The position numbers and the translations under genes are program-made. Positions 45,658-55,568 of a stretch of 64,000 nt of DNA are shown here, piece after piece. The notes beneath the pieces were generated by a model. It was not told where the DNA came from, made no database searches, and was given only the letters and a program-made list of their open reading frames with translations. Positions within the stretch are counted from its first letter, which is position 1. Each line of letters begins with the position of its first letter. The stretch comes from Microvelia longipes (taxonomy: Eukaryota > Arthropoda > Insecta > Hemiptera > Veliidae), in contig JACMZG010001914.1 of NCBI GenBank assembly GCA_018340805.1, positions 2,046,058 through 2,110,057 on the forward strand, written 5' to 3'.

Positions 45658-45929
45658 GCGAAAGATTTTCCTTCCAGATTTTCCCGTATTTGTTCTTATT
45701 AGAAATTTAATCTTTATAATAATTTATGTATTAATGTATAATGGCTTCTTTTTCGTTTTTTTCATATTTAAAAGTTCATTTATGAGGACTTAAAAAATAA
45801 TAAATAAAATTAAATTAATTACACTAAATTCCTTTATTTTTTGTAATAATAAATAACTGAGCTTTCGAATAAAACAAGTCATCATCAGAGTTAAACAAAA
45901 AATTAAAACTATTAATTTAAACTATCGCT

Positions 45930-46607
45930 TGTCCTCAGATAGTAAACAATCCGTTTCATTCTCAGCGGTCACCCATAGAGCACTGAATATGCTCAATGCT
46001 GCTTAATGTTTATGATTCAACAAAAATTATGGATATACTTGTTATATTTAATCGAAACTTAGTGTAATTTTTTATTATGTAATAATATACACTTGAACTA
46101 AATTTCAAGTCAATTGGACCATTTCCTTATTTTTGACAATTTTTTAAAAAACGTATACAACTCATTTATTAAAAATTGAACTAATGCTGATAATGATATG
46201 AAACTTGGCACATATGTTGGTCTTATACATAGTCACATGCGTGCTAAATCTCAATATGATCGCATCATTTTTCCGCGTTTTATGATTTTTAAAAATTTTT
46301 GCGGACTCATTATTGCGAGTTAATGACGTAACACAAAAAAAATTTCCGAAAAGCACAACTACAGCAGTAGACCGATTTTTGTACAAAATTTTAACACTCT
46401 AGCATGAATACACTGGGAGCTACGATGATAACAGACACACACCCACACATACATGCATACACACACACACACACACAGACAATTTTGTAAAAACCACTCA
46501 GGAGGCCTATAAAACACCTGAAACGGATAATTCCGGTTTCATCCCGGTTTCGGATTTTTTTTCGCAAACACAATACTTTTCTACTAAATGAGGAAAAGTA
46601 AAAATAA
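45930..46607. repeat. Dispersed repeat of about 700 bp, copy B
   Basis: Aligns with 16139-16862 from CGCTTGTCCTCAGATAGTA to ACAATACTTTTC..ATGAGGAAAAGTAAAAA. It contains the module CACTGGGAGCTACGATGATA with a CA run at 46457-46477. Confidence 0.7.
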
Positions 46608-47027
46608 AGGACTTGTGTGGAATTAATATGTTTTTATCTTTTTATATCACTCGTTCGTAATAAGGCGAAATTTAATGAAAACTTTTTTCACGTTACAAAA
46701 CAAAGAAATTATTATGAACCATGAATATTAAGAAGCCGATAGTAATTATATTTATTTAGGTGTATAATACTTAGTTATCATTAAAAAATAAAGCTAGATT
46801 TAAATAAATAATGAAAATAAATAATTAGCTAAATTAATACAATTATTTTAATAAATTATTAAAATACAACCTTGTTTCGTTCGTTACGATTCGTATTTGA
46901 TAAGCTTTAAAGCTCGATTCCCAGAATTTAGTAGCTTTATAACTAAAATTTTTAAGTGATCCCCCCCCCCCTAATTACATTTGTTTTTACGTTAGTTTGA
47001 CAAAATTTTAAAGTGCAAAAGACTATT
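46608..47027. other. AT-rich stretch without a recognisable gene
   Basis: Includes an 11-C run near 46962. No gene is seen. Confidence 0.4.
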
Positions 47028-47501
47028 GGTGCATTCAGATACTGCGGTAGCGATGCGTCGTCCATTGCGATGCGGGAAATGGTGGTTTCAGAATTGCCAC
47101 GTTACGGCCGCAAAAGCCGCTAAACATATTTTTCTTAACAAAGACAAAAATGACGAAGAAGAAGGTTGTTTTGGACGAACTGTGTGAATAAAAGGACTTT
47201 AAGCACAGCAAGAATCAAACCCCAAACATACCAAAAGTATTCTTCTCTAAATCTGAAGAAGGGGTAAGAAAAATTCCAAAACTTTGAAAACGGAATGGTT
47301 TCTTTCGCGTCAGGTCCCTAAGGTGTTTCTTAATAAATCAAATTCTAATCACTATATCATTTGTGTGGGTTTAGTTGGGTTGCGAAAATTTCCATTTTCC
47401 GCAACGCTACCGCAAAACTGAACGATTACATAGGTTGAACTTTGAGGTGTCACCGCACGCAACGCACGGACGCATCCCTACCGCAGTATTGTGAATGCAC
47501 C
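47028..47501. mobile_element. MITE with GGTGCATTC ends (family D)
   Basis: GGTGCATTCAGATACTGCGG and the mirror of CCGCAGTATTGTGAATGCAC form imperfect inverted repeats that continue through GTAGCGATGCGTC / GACGCATCCCTAC. TATT flanks both ends and may be the target duplication. 474 bp, no transposase. Superfamily not assigned. Confidence 0.65.
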
Positions 47502-47671
47502 TATTTAGGTTTGAATGCAACCCCAGTGTTAAATATTTTACAATAAAAAGCGACAAGGGGATGTTATTTAACCAATTTAACCAAATCTTATAACCAATTT
47601 TGATATCAACTAATTTTATTATAAGAGACGTCAGAAATTTTTGTTTATAGTTTCTATATTTTTTCAATCTA

Positions 47672-48098
47672 TAGACCAAGAGCCCAGGGGTTTTGTTAAA
47701 AAAAGTGTAATGGCTAAAACCGGTCTCAATTTTTCGTAAATACCTCCTGAACAAGGATCTGCAATTCTGCCGACTCGTATCGGATGGGTGTCCCAGGCAG
47801 AACGCACTTTACAGGTCAAATTACCACCCAAGTTAACAACAGTGTAATGGCTGGGAAACCGGTCTCAATTTTTCGTAAATACCTTCCTGAACAAGGATCT
47901 GCAATTCTGCTGACTCGTATCGGATGGGTGTCCCAGGCAGAACCTTTGACCTCTAAAGTGCGTTCTGCCTGGGACACCCATCCGATACGAGTCGGCAGAA
48001 TTGCAGATCCTTGTTCAGGATGGTATTTACGAAAAATTGAGACCGGTTCCAGCCATTACACTTTTTATTAACAAAACACCCCTGGGCTCTTGGTCTAT
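47672..48098. mobile_element. Fold-back MITE with TAGACCAAGAGCCC ends (family E)
   Basis: TAGACCAAGAGCCCAGGGGT at the left is mirrored at the right end of a 427-bp element. The left arm contains its inner block twice (CCGGTCTCAATTTTTCGTAA near 47721 and 47861, and GTATCGGATGGGTGTCCCAG twice), the right arm once. Apparent open frames cross the symmetric DNA only. Confidence 0.8.
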
Positions 48099-48109
48099 TA
48101 CAAGAAAGA

Positions 48110-48770
48110 ACAATAAAAAGGCATCTACATTTTTTTAACTTTCTATAATTGTAGACATTCTTGACGAATAATACTAAAAAAAATCTTTAATAATTTCATT
48201 AATATACAATAGAAATTAAAATTAATAAAAGTATCTAGAATGTCTACGTCCGTACATAATTTCATCATCCGAACCTCATAACCTTATTTCGATATGAAAA
48301 TTTGTTAATCCTTTTTTGACAGTGCTTCATTGTCGCTCTCTTGTTGATCTACTTAAGTATGAATCAGAGTTATTTATTTGATCTAATTAACTAATACATG
48401 AATTAATCTGCGATTTATACTTAAGTAGATACAGATGAATAATCATTTTTAGGTTTCCTGTTGATATTTTCCACTATGTAGCTTAATCTATCCAAACTGG
48501 TGGTGCCATCCTGGACGATGCAATCGCTTCCACCATACTCTGAAACACAACCAATACAATCATGTTAGATCCGTGCAAAATTATATTTTGATAGGCTATT
48601 AATACTTTAAATCCTACTAGTGGCTTTACTGAGCCTACTTTAGCCATGGCCAGGATGGTATGCTCTCAATTTTAGCGAATTTTTAAAGGATACTGAGATT
48701 ATTTTAAGGATATCCAAGCTTATGAGATTGGAGTAATGGAAAGGGGGAGTGGGAGGAGGTGATTTATTGG

Positions 48771-48802
<32 letters not shown>

Positions 48803-49029
48803 GTGTGTGTCTATATGTTTATATGTATGGACGAGATTTTGTTCCTAAACGTTTCTATTGGACACAATAACTTTCGATCGCTTTCTCGGATCGAAATGAA
48901 ACTTGGTACAATAATCGTTAATATTTCGAACTCTACTTGTAGGCGCTGGTGGTGTGAAATTAGTGGATAGATGTAATTAAAAAACGAATTGAATTAACAG
49001 TTAACAGTTAAACTTAATGAAAATTAGAA
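48110..49029. other. Repeat remnants, no gene
   Basis: TTTTAGCGAATTTTTAAAGG near 48672 followed by GCTTATGAGATTGGAG and a TA run (48772-48797) parallels 56868-56950, so this is one dispersed family ending in a TA microsatellite. No supported gene. Confidence 0.45.
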
Positions 49030-50012
49030 CAAATTAGTATCTTCTAACTTACTTAAACCAGACCAAAAGCTTAATATTTTAAATCAATATATTTTTCCGA
49101 CTTTGACGTACCCATTACAAACATTTTCTCTGACCAAACTTAGACCTGCTTTCCTTGAAGGTGTAGACGTTATTATATGGAGATCTACTAAAGCCAGAGT
49201 AGACCTATCTGCAAATTCGTCTACAGCAATGTTGTATGATCCTCGCAGGTACAGAGGACTTGGTATATTAAAGAAAGCTACTTACAGCACATCAGCATTC
49301 TTCAAAAGCTACAGAACATTAACGATGTTCAGTTTCAAAGTATACTATGACGTTGAAATCGCTGAATATTTAGACCGCCTCGGTCTTAGTTACGACAACC
49401 TTGGAGAGAAGTTTACTGCTAAAAGAATTCGACAGTCACTTCGAGAAAAGCTTTTGATGAATGGTGTAAGTGTAAATGGCAAGGTATAGGTGTCTGTCAC
49501 TTTAAAGATAAAACGTAATCCAATGAATTTATCAGCAATAGACAATACTTACTGGATCTGATGGACCAATGCAATCAAGCTGAAATTCAATTATGCCCCC
49601 TTTGGGCACCAACGAGTGGTGCCCGGTCTACAGGAGAGTTAGGACCCCTCTGCCGCCGATGCAGCAGAGAGACTGAAACACCAGCTCATATGCTAGGTAA
49701 TTGTCCAAATAGCATGCTCCTTGTAACTCGTCGCCAACATAATGTCAAGCATAAAATCATTGACTTGATGAAGCAAAAGGGGTATACTTGCTATGATGAG
49801 GTTTACAGCATTCATTCGCACGGCTCCACCAGGTATGCTGACATTATTGCTTTTAAAGATAATAGTAAAGACGCTTTGGTGATTTATACGCTATTTTTGT
49901 AAATTTGTTATATTATTATTTAGTTTAATTATTGTCTTGTATATAATTGATCAATATGCTGTGTATGTAGCAACTTATTGTAAATAAGCAGCCTCATATT
50001 GTATTTTTTTTA
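49030..50012 (+). pseudogene. R2-like retrotransposon C-terminal fragment, copy 2
   Basis: 49042-49489 is open and encodes LLKPDQKLNILNQYIFPTL and later MLYDPRRYRGLGI, matching the post-RT region of R2-type elements. After a frame break and a stop near 49520, 49561-49902 encodes a zinc knuckle CRRCSRETETPAHMLGNC (C-x2-C-x8-H-x4-C) and a nuclease-like RYADIIAFKD, then a stop. This C-terminal knuckle plus restriction-like nuclease order is characteristic of R2/NeSL-type elements. The 3' UTR runs to 50012, where the Polinton-type element is inserted, and resumes at 55563. Confidence 0.65.
50007..50012 (+). repeat. 6-bp target-site duplication, left
   Basis: TTTTTA immediately before the AG that starts the element, repeated at 55563-55568. 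Confidence 0.8.
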
Positions 50013-50695
50013 AGTAGGGGCAAAAGGCCGATTCTGGGCCCGCCTCCACCACCGCATCCACCTCCACCACCACCTCCTCAACCATTTCTTTATAGTCCCC
50101 CCCCCCTCTTATTAGCCCCCACCATATAGGTAGAAGCAGGATGATTTTAGGTGTGATGTAGTAGGACTTTACCACCCTAGATTATCAAGTGTCTCTCTTA
50201 GTAAAAAGCCTTCCCACCACGTCAAGGTGGAGACACATCGGGAAGGTGTACAGTGCCCCGTCCTCGCACTGTACTATGGCGACCATCCTCTTTAAAAATA
50301 TCGCCTCTATATATTTTTTCGTATTTTTTATATTTTTAATTTTTTTAAATTTTTAATTTTTTTGTATTTTAATATTTTTAATTTTTTTTGTATTTTTATA
50401 TATATTTTTTAAACGTATTTACACAAACACTTACATCTCTTAGCGCCATATAGGTTTACGGGACCTATGCCACGCCAGTGACCTTAAAAGATGGAATAAT
50501 GCGGTTTACGGGACGCCATGACATGCCAGGGACCGCTCTGAGGGTTTACGGGTCGCTATGCCACGCCAGGGACCCAATTATGGCACGCTTCGCCATACTA
50601 GAGTTCCATCTCGTATTTGCGGCAGCTGCTGAGACATGAGTGTAAGGCTATTTAACATATGATTAAACTCTAAGAATAAACTCGAAAATAAATCC
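50013..50695. repeat. Left terminal inverted repeat
   Basis: Mirror of 54878-55562, running from AGTAGGGG to CTCGAAAATAAATCC. Within it, three units of about 60 bp carry GTTTACGGGACGCCATG or GTTTACGGGTCGCTATG variants (50453, 50503, 50545). The inner 118 bp correspond to the 3' end of the small gene at the right end. Confidence 0.85.
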
Positions 50696-50739
50696 TTACA
50701 AATGAAACTCACGTGGCTACACACGAAACCGGTAGTAAA

Positions 50740-51151
50740 TTTATGGTCAAACCGAGTGCAGGCACGTTTACGAGCCATTTATACAAACTCCATACTCGAG
50801 CCTGAGCGCAAGCAAATTTTTTATTGTGCTTATGAAGAAGGCAGGGCCTCCAGCTATAACTCAATGAACTAATTTTGGGACATTCTATCGCAAGTAAAAT
50901 ATATGATGACGCAATATTTGGCAAGTATTTTTCAATAAACGAACTTTTTCTTTTACGACAAAGTGTGTGTACCGATTAGATAAAAGTTTAAATACTAAAT
51001 ACAATCGCTCGATCTCAACATCACCGTCATCCCAGTTTATTCTGTGAAAACTTAATGTAAGCCAAGAATTTGTTTTCATAGATTTAGAATCTTGAATGTA
51101 ATTTGCAGGTGGTAAAATAACAGCTCGAGACGATTTCGTCTCCAGGTCCAA
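50740..51151 (-). pseudogene. RNase-H/exonuclease-like protein fragment, frameshifted
   Basis: The 5' part (51151 down to about 50915) contains NSWLTLSFHRINWDDGDVEI and FVVKEKVRLLKN. The continuation is in another frame (50924 down to about 50770) with IECPKISSL, a Cys-His pair (CLLHKH), then FACAQARVWSLYKWL. The order W-x-DGD, KGxEK-like, ECP, C..H, CA..WL is, from memory, typical of an uncharacterised nuclease-like family in arthropod virus-like mobile elements. The N-terminus is missing where the satellite begins. The frames at 25932 and 29397 look like the N-terminal part of the same family. Confidence 0.4.
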
Positions 51152-51299
51152 ACATGCGAGCTCTTTACGATGACTTGCCCCTTATTATCTACAAACCTTG
51201 AATATCTATAATAGCGGTAAAGCATCTTGACTGCACGGAAGCCGAGATACAACTGACCATATCTCCTTATACCATAAACTTATATATTCATCTTGTTGG

Positions 51300-52760
51300 A
51301 GTCATTAGAGCCAGTAGGAGCCTATATGCATGGAGTGGAGCCTAATAAGCCATTGTGAGCCTATATGAGCCAATTGAGCATGTCAGCCATTTGAGCCCAT
51401 TGGAGCTATATGGAGCCATTTAGAGCCGCTTGGAGCCTAATGAGCCCATTTGGTAGCCGGTGGGAGCTATCCTAGCCCGAGTGGAGGCCTAGACCCATTT
51501 AGGCCGGTGGAGCCTATATGAGCTATCGCAGAACCATAAGCAAGTTGGAGCCTATATGAGCCATTGGAGCCGGAGTGGAGCCAATTAGAGCCAATACAAG
51601 ATGGGAGTGGGAGCCATATGAGCCTATATGAGCCGAGTTGGAGCCTTAGAGCCATTTGGGAGCCGAAGTGGATCCTTAGAGCGGAGGGAGCCAATATGAG
51701 CCATTTGAGCCGGAGTGGAGCCATTTAGAGCCCAGTAATGAGCTATTGGAGTCGAGTAGGAGCCTATACGAGCCAATTAGAGCCACTTTGGAGCCTATAT
51801 AAGCCATTTTGAGCCGAGATGAGCCATTGGAGCCTATATGGAGCCCATGTTGGAGCCAATAATGAGCCATTAGAGCCGGTGTGGAGCCTATATGAGCCTT
51901 TGGAGCCGAAGTGGAGTCATTTAGAGCCGGAGTGGAGCCAATATGAGCCATTTGAGCCGGAGTGGAGCCATTAGAGCCGAGTATGAGCTATTTGGAGTCG
52001 AGTAGGAGCCTATATGACCAATTAGAGCCACTTTGGACCTATATGAGCCATTTGACGCGAGAGCCATTGGAGCCTATATGAGCCCCATGTTGGAGCCATA
52101 ACATTTGAGCCGGTTGTGGAGCCTATATGAGCCATTTAGAGAGCCCGCTTTGAGCCTGTAAGCCATTTGGAGCCTATATGAGCCATGTGGGCCTATAGAG
52201 CATTAGAGCCGGAGTGGAGCCAATATGAGCCATTTAGAGCCGCTTTGGAGCCTATGAGCCGGAGTGGAGCCTAATGAGCCATTATGAGCCATTTGGCCGA
52301 AGTGGAGTCATTTAGAGCCCGAGTATGAGCTATTTGGAGTCGAGGGAGCCTATTGAGCCAGTAGAGCCATTTGAGCCTATATGAGCCATTTTTGAGCCAT
52401 AGGCCATTTGGAGCCTATATGAGCCATGTTGGAGCCAATATGAGCCATTTAGAGCCGGTGTGGAGCCTATATGAGCCATTTAGAGCCGCTTTGGAGCCTA
52501 TATGAGCCATGTTGGAGCCTATATGAGCCATTTGGAGCCGGAGTGGAGCCTATATGAGCCATGTTGGAGCCTATATGAGCCATTTAGAGCCGGAGTAAGC
52601 CAATATGAGCCAAGTCGGAGTGGAGCCATTTGGAGCCGGAGTGGACCATTTAGAGCCATCTAGAGCCGGTATGGAGCCTATATGAGCCATTTAGAGCCAT
52701 TGTGGAGCCAATATGAACTATCGCAGAGCCTATACGAGCCGATTTGGAGTTGTGCTGCAG
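51300..52760. repeat. GAGCC satellite inside the Polinton-type element
   Basis: A dense array in which GAGCC recurs about every 10-12 bp, with alternating spacers, mainly GGAGCCTATATGAGCCATTT, a 20-bp dimer. Variants GAGCCGGAGTG and GAGCCACTTTG occur in higher-order blocks. Minus-strand frames such as those at 51467-51951 give Gly-Ser-rich repeats (HIGSNGS) and look like by-products. Confidence 0.9.
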
Positions 52761-52880
52761 CTAATATGGGTCTAACTGGAGTTGTTGAAGCCGCTTCAGC
52801 GGTGTTTTAGCTTTCGTTTAGTATATATATATGAGCTAGTGGAGCTCCAACTTTAGTATTGAGCCAGACACCGAGCAGAG

Positions 52881-53156
52881 ATGTTCTCCAAGATACGTGA
52901 TTCGAGCCTCTACAAGAAGAGATTTGAAAACTTGACATTTAGTTGTCCAGACTGCTGTAAAAAGTTTGTACATAAAAAGAATTTACTTCGACACCAACGA
53001 GATAAACACTGTGAGGGGGTTGAACGCGAGGATGGTTCAGAGTTGGGATTCTACAAGGACGCCATTGCAGGTAAACATGATGAGTCAATTGAAGACTATA
53101 ATAACTTTAGCGAGGCAGTATGGATCGGAAAGGATAGAAAAGAAGAAAGACAATGA
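52881..53156 (+). pseudogene. Zinc-finger N-terminal part of the capsid-like gene
   Basis: Starts at ATG after CGAGCAGAG. Residues about 20-45 form one C2H2 finger: CPDC, then KFVHKKNLLRHQRDKHC. The frame ends at 53156, but an acidic run (EEEDEEDDEEDEP) continues at once in the frame of 52966-53550, so a shift near 53120-53150 separates the finger from the downstream part. A single finger followed by an acidic linker is the recognisable layout. An intron cannot be excluded but no clear splice sites were seen. Confidence 0.45.
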
Positions 53157-54478
53157 AGAGGAGGATGAAGAAGATGATGAGGAGGATGAACCTATTGATG
53201 ATGTAGTAAGTAACAAAGACATAGAAGAGCCAAAAATGATTGAGATGTTAAATTTAAGTGAACACCCCGAATTTGATGAATCTATAGAGAGTCTAGAGTA
53301 TCATACTCACTATCCGTACGCAAACTCAAAGCTAGACGCCGGAGAAGAGATACGGATTCCGGTACAATACCAAGACATTACGCTTCCGAGTGAAAGTTTT
53401 ATATATTTGGAACTATCATTTTTAAAAGAAGGAGGAAATACGGCACCGGCGAAGCACAGACTCATCAACAACGCATTCCCGTTTTTATTCGACGAGATCC
53501 GGTATGAAATTTGTGGAGTTGAGATTGATAAGTCAGAAACCCCGGAATGACTTCAACTCTAAAAGGGATTGCATCTCACGCGCCTATATCGTATTCCTTA
53601 ACAAATATGGGATGGACAATACCCTTCAATGAAGTACAAGAAGAATCATCCACCCGGTACAACGTCTGTCTACCTTTATCCTCGTTACTAGGATTTGCGG
53701 AAGATTACCGAAAAGTTTTGATAAACGTAAAGCAAGAGCTAATTTTGGTAAGAGCGAGAAACGATTCAAATTGTTTTGTACAGCATGTTTCATATGTCGA
53801 TACGGATGCACGGGCAGAAGTTCGCGAGAAAGTTAAAATTGAACTGCTATCCGCTTTGTTGGAAAATACCCTACGTTTCGGTTAAACGAAGTTCAGAAAC
53901 TAAATTTATTTTATTTAAAAAAAGAAAAAATAATTTCTCTCCATTTCCGAGCGTGGGATATGCACGAGTATCCGCTATTACCTACGTCAAACCGACAAGT
54001 ATGGTCGATTAAAACTTCGACTCAACTCGAGAAACCGCGATTTTTAATTTTAGCCTTTCAAAAGGGTAGAAATAACGTCATTGATAAGGCATCCAGTTGT
54101 TTCGATCACTGCGACTTGACAAATGTCAAGCTTTATCTCAATTCACGAGTGTTTCCCTACGATGATTTAAATTTAAAATTCTCCCAAAATAAATTTGCTT
54201 TATTGTACCACATGTACGCGGCGTTTCAAACGTCGTACTACAACACTTATCAGAGTCTACCGTACGTATCCTTTACAGATTTTAAGAATAAATGTCCTGT
54301 TGTAATCATTGATTGTTCGAAACAATCAGAATCTATCAAAAAGGGTCCGGTAGATGTGAGATTAGAATTTGAATCTGAAAAAGATTTCCCGGCAAATACT
54401 ACCGCGTACTGTCTATTGTTACACGATAGATTAGTTCAGTACAACCCCCTGACTAGCATTGTGCATAAAATGACATGA
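53140..54478 (+). pseudogene. Major-capsid-like protein, broken by frameshifts
   Basis: Three successive frames carry one conserved protein: 53140-53550, 53547-53885 and about 53930-54478. Diagnostic phrases are EEIRIPVQYQDITLPSES in the first, PLSSLLGFAEDYRKVLI in the second and HEYPLLPTS, QLEKPRFLILAFQ, CDLTNVKLYLNS and FPANTTAYCLLLHDR in the third. I recognise this as an arthropod family linked to Polinton-like or other virus-like elements and probably of double jelly-roll capsid type; that fold is inference. Breaks lie near 53540 and between 53885 and 53930, in addition to the one near 53140, so this copy cannot encode a full protein as read. Confidence 0.5.
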
Positions 54479-54557
54479 ATAGACATGTCTGGTCGAGGGG
54501 TGGGGGGGTATGTATAAATAAAGAAAGCAGAGCAATAATAAATCAGTATTGCGCAAG

Positions 54558-54998
54558 ATGTCGACCATTTACCATCTAAGTGACGGTAAAAAGGTATTAG
54601 TTTGTTTAGTTAAAGGTGTAGCTTTCTTGAGATTAGAACATGGTAAAAGAAGTGTAAACATTCACATGTCCGATTTTGAGTTGTTGAGATCCGCGAAAAA
54701 TGAAATTGATAATTATTTTGTAAAACGAAGTAAAGAAGATGTACAACTTGATCGAAAATTTGGTTTAATAAAAGTAAGATTGGTTAATCCTAAATTTCAC
54801 GGACGTCAAGTAATTATTCGTCCGATTTGTTCGAATGAAGAAGATAAAATATTTGTTGTTTTAAAAAAACCAGAGTGGGATTTATTTTCGAGTTTATTCT
54901 TAGAGTTTAATCATATGTTAAATAGCCTTACACTCATGTCTCAGCAGCTGCCGCAAATACGAGATGGAACTCTAGTATGGCGTCCCGTAAACCCATAG
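54558..54998 (+). CDS. Small intact protein at the right end of the Polinton-type element
   Basis: 146 residues from ATG (context GCAAGATGTCG) to the stop at 54998, the only apparently intact frame of the element. It begins STIYHLSDGKKVLVCLVKGV and has a mixed strand-helix character; the first 60 residues weakly recall a PC4-type single-strand-binding fold (strand, strand, then SDFELLRSAKNEIDN helix). The last 40 residues lie inside the terminal inverted repeat (from 54878), so the same tail is encoded in mirror at 50578-50695. It lies 79 bp after the capsid-like frame. Function unknown. Confidence 0.5.
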   Translation: MSTIYHLSDGKKVLVCLVKGVAFLRLEHGKRSVNIHMSDFELLRSAKNEIDNYFVKRSKEDVQLDRKFGLIKVRLVNPKFHGRQVIIRPICSNEEDKIFVVLKKPEWDLFSSLFLEFNHMLNSLTLMSQQLPQIRDGTLVWRPVNP

Positions 54999-55562
54999 AG
55001 GGTCCCTGGCGTGGCATAGCGACCCGTAAACCCTCAGAGCGGTCCCTGGCGTGTCATGGCGTCCCGTAAACCGCAATATTCCATCTTTTAAGGTCACTGG
55101 CGTGGCATAGCGTCCCGTAAACCTATATGGTGCTAAAGAGATGTAAGTGTTTGTGTAAATACGTTTAAAAAAATATATATAAAAATAAAAAAAAATTAAA
55201 ATATTAAAATACAAAAAAATTAAAAAATATAAACAAATTAAATATAAAAAATACGAAAAAAATATATAGAGGCGATATTTTTTTAAAGAGGATGGTCGCC
55301 ATAGTACAGTGCGAGGACGGGGCACTGTACACCTTCCCGATGTGTCTCCACCTGACGTGGTGGGAAGGCTTTTTACTAGAGAGACACTTGATAATCTAGG
55401 GTGGTAAAGTCCTACTACATCACACCTAAAATCATCCTGCTTCTACCTATATGGTGGGGGCTAATAAGAGGGGGGGGGACTATAAAGAAATGGTTGAGGA
55501 GGTGGTGGTGGAGGTGGATGCGGTGGTGGAGGCGGGCCCAGAATCGGCCTTTTGCCCCTACT
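54878..55562. repeat. Right terminal inverted repeat
   Basis: Mirror of 50013-50695. It carries the 3' end of the small gene, the three GCGTCCCGTAAAC units, an AT-rich block, a G-rich block (GAGGTGGTGGTGGAGGTGGA) and the terminus GGCCTTTTGCCCCTACT. Confidence 0.85.
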
Positions 55563-55568
55563 TTTTTA
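55563..55568 (+). repeat. 6-bp target-site duplication, right
   Basis: TTTTTA, equal to 50007-50012. The following TAAATATATTATGTTTCTCT matches the R2-like 3' UTR at 37165-37190. Confidence 0.8.

Larger units (their letters stand above)
50013..55562. mobile_element. Non-autonomous Polinton/Maverick-type element
   Basis: It begins AGTAGGGGCAAAAGGCC and ends with the exact complement, has inverted repeats of about 684 bp, and is flanked by a 6-bp duplication TTTTTA. AG..CT ends, long inverted repeats and 6-bp duplications together are the Polinton/Maverick hallmark. At 5550 bp it is about a third of a full element, and no DNA polymerase B, integrase, protease or packaging ATPase was found. Contents: minus-strand nuclease-like pseudogene, GAGCC satellite, zinc-finger and capsid-like pseudogene, and one small gene. 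Insertion is into an R2-like 3' UTR. Confidence 0.8.

Noticed and set aside
47784..48071. 95-codon plus-strand frame and its minus-strand neighbour
   Set aside because: Both cross the fold-back MITE; the residues mirror each other because the DNA does.
49975..50175. Minus-strand frame in the left inverted repeat
   Set aside because: It spans the element boundary and the G/C-rich simple block, so it cannot be an element gene.
51467..51951. Minus-strand Gly-Ser-rich repeat frames in the GAGCC array
   Set aside because: Frame changes from unit to unit and no non-repeat ends; explained by the satellite.
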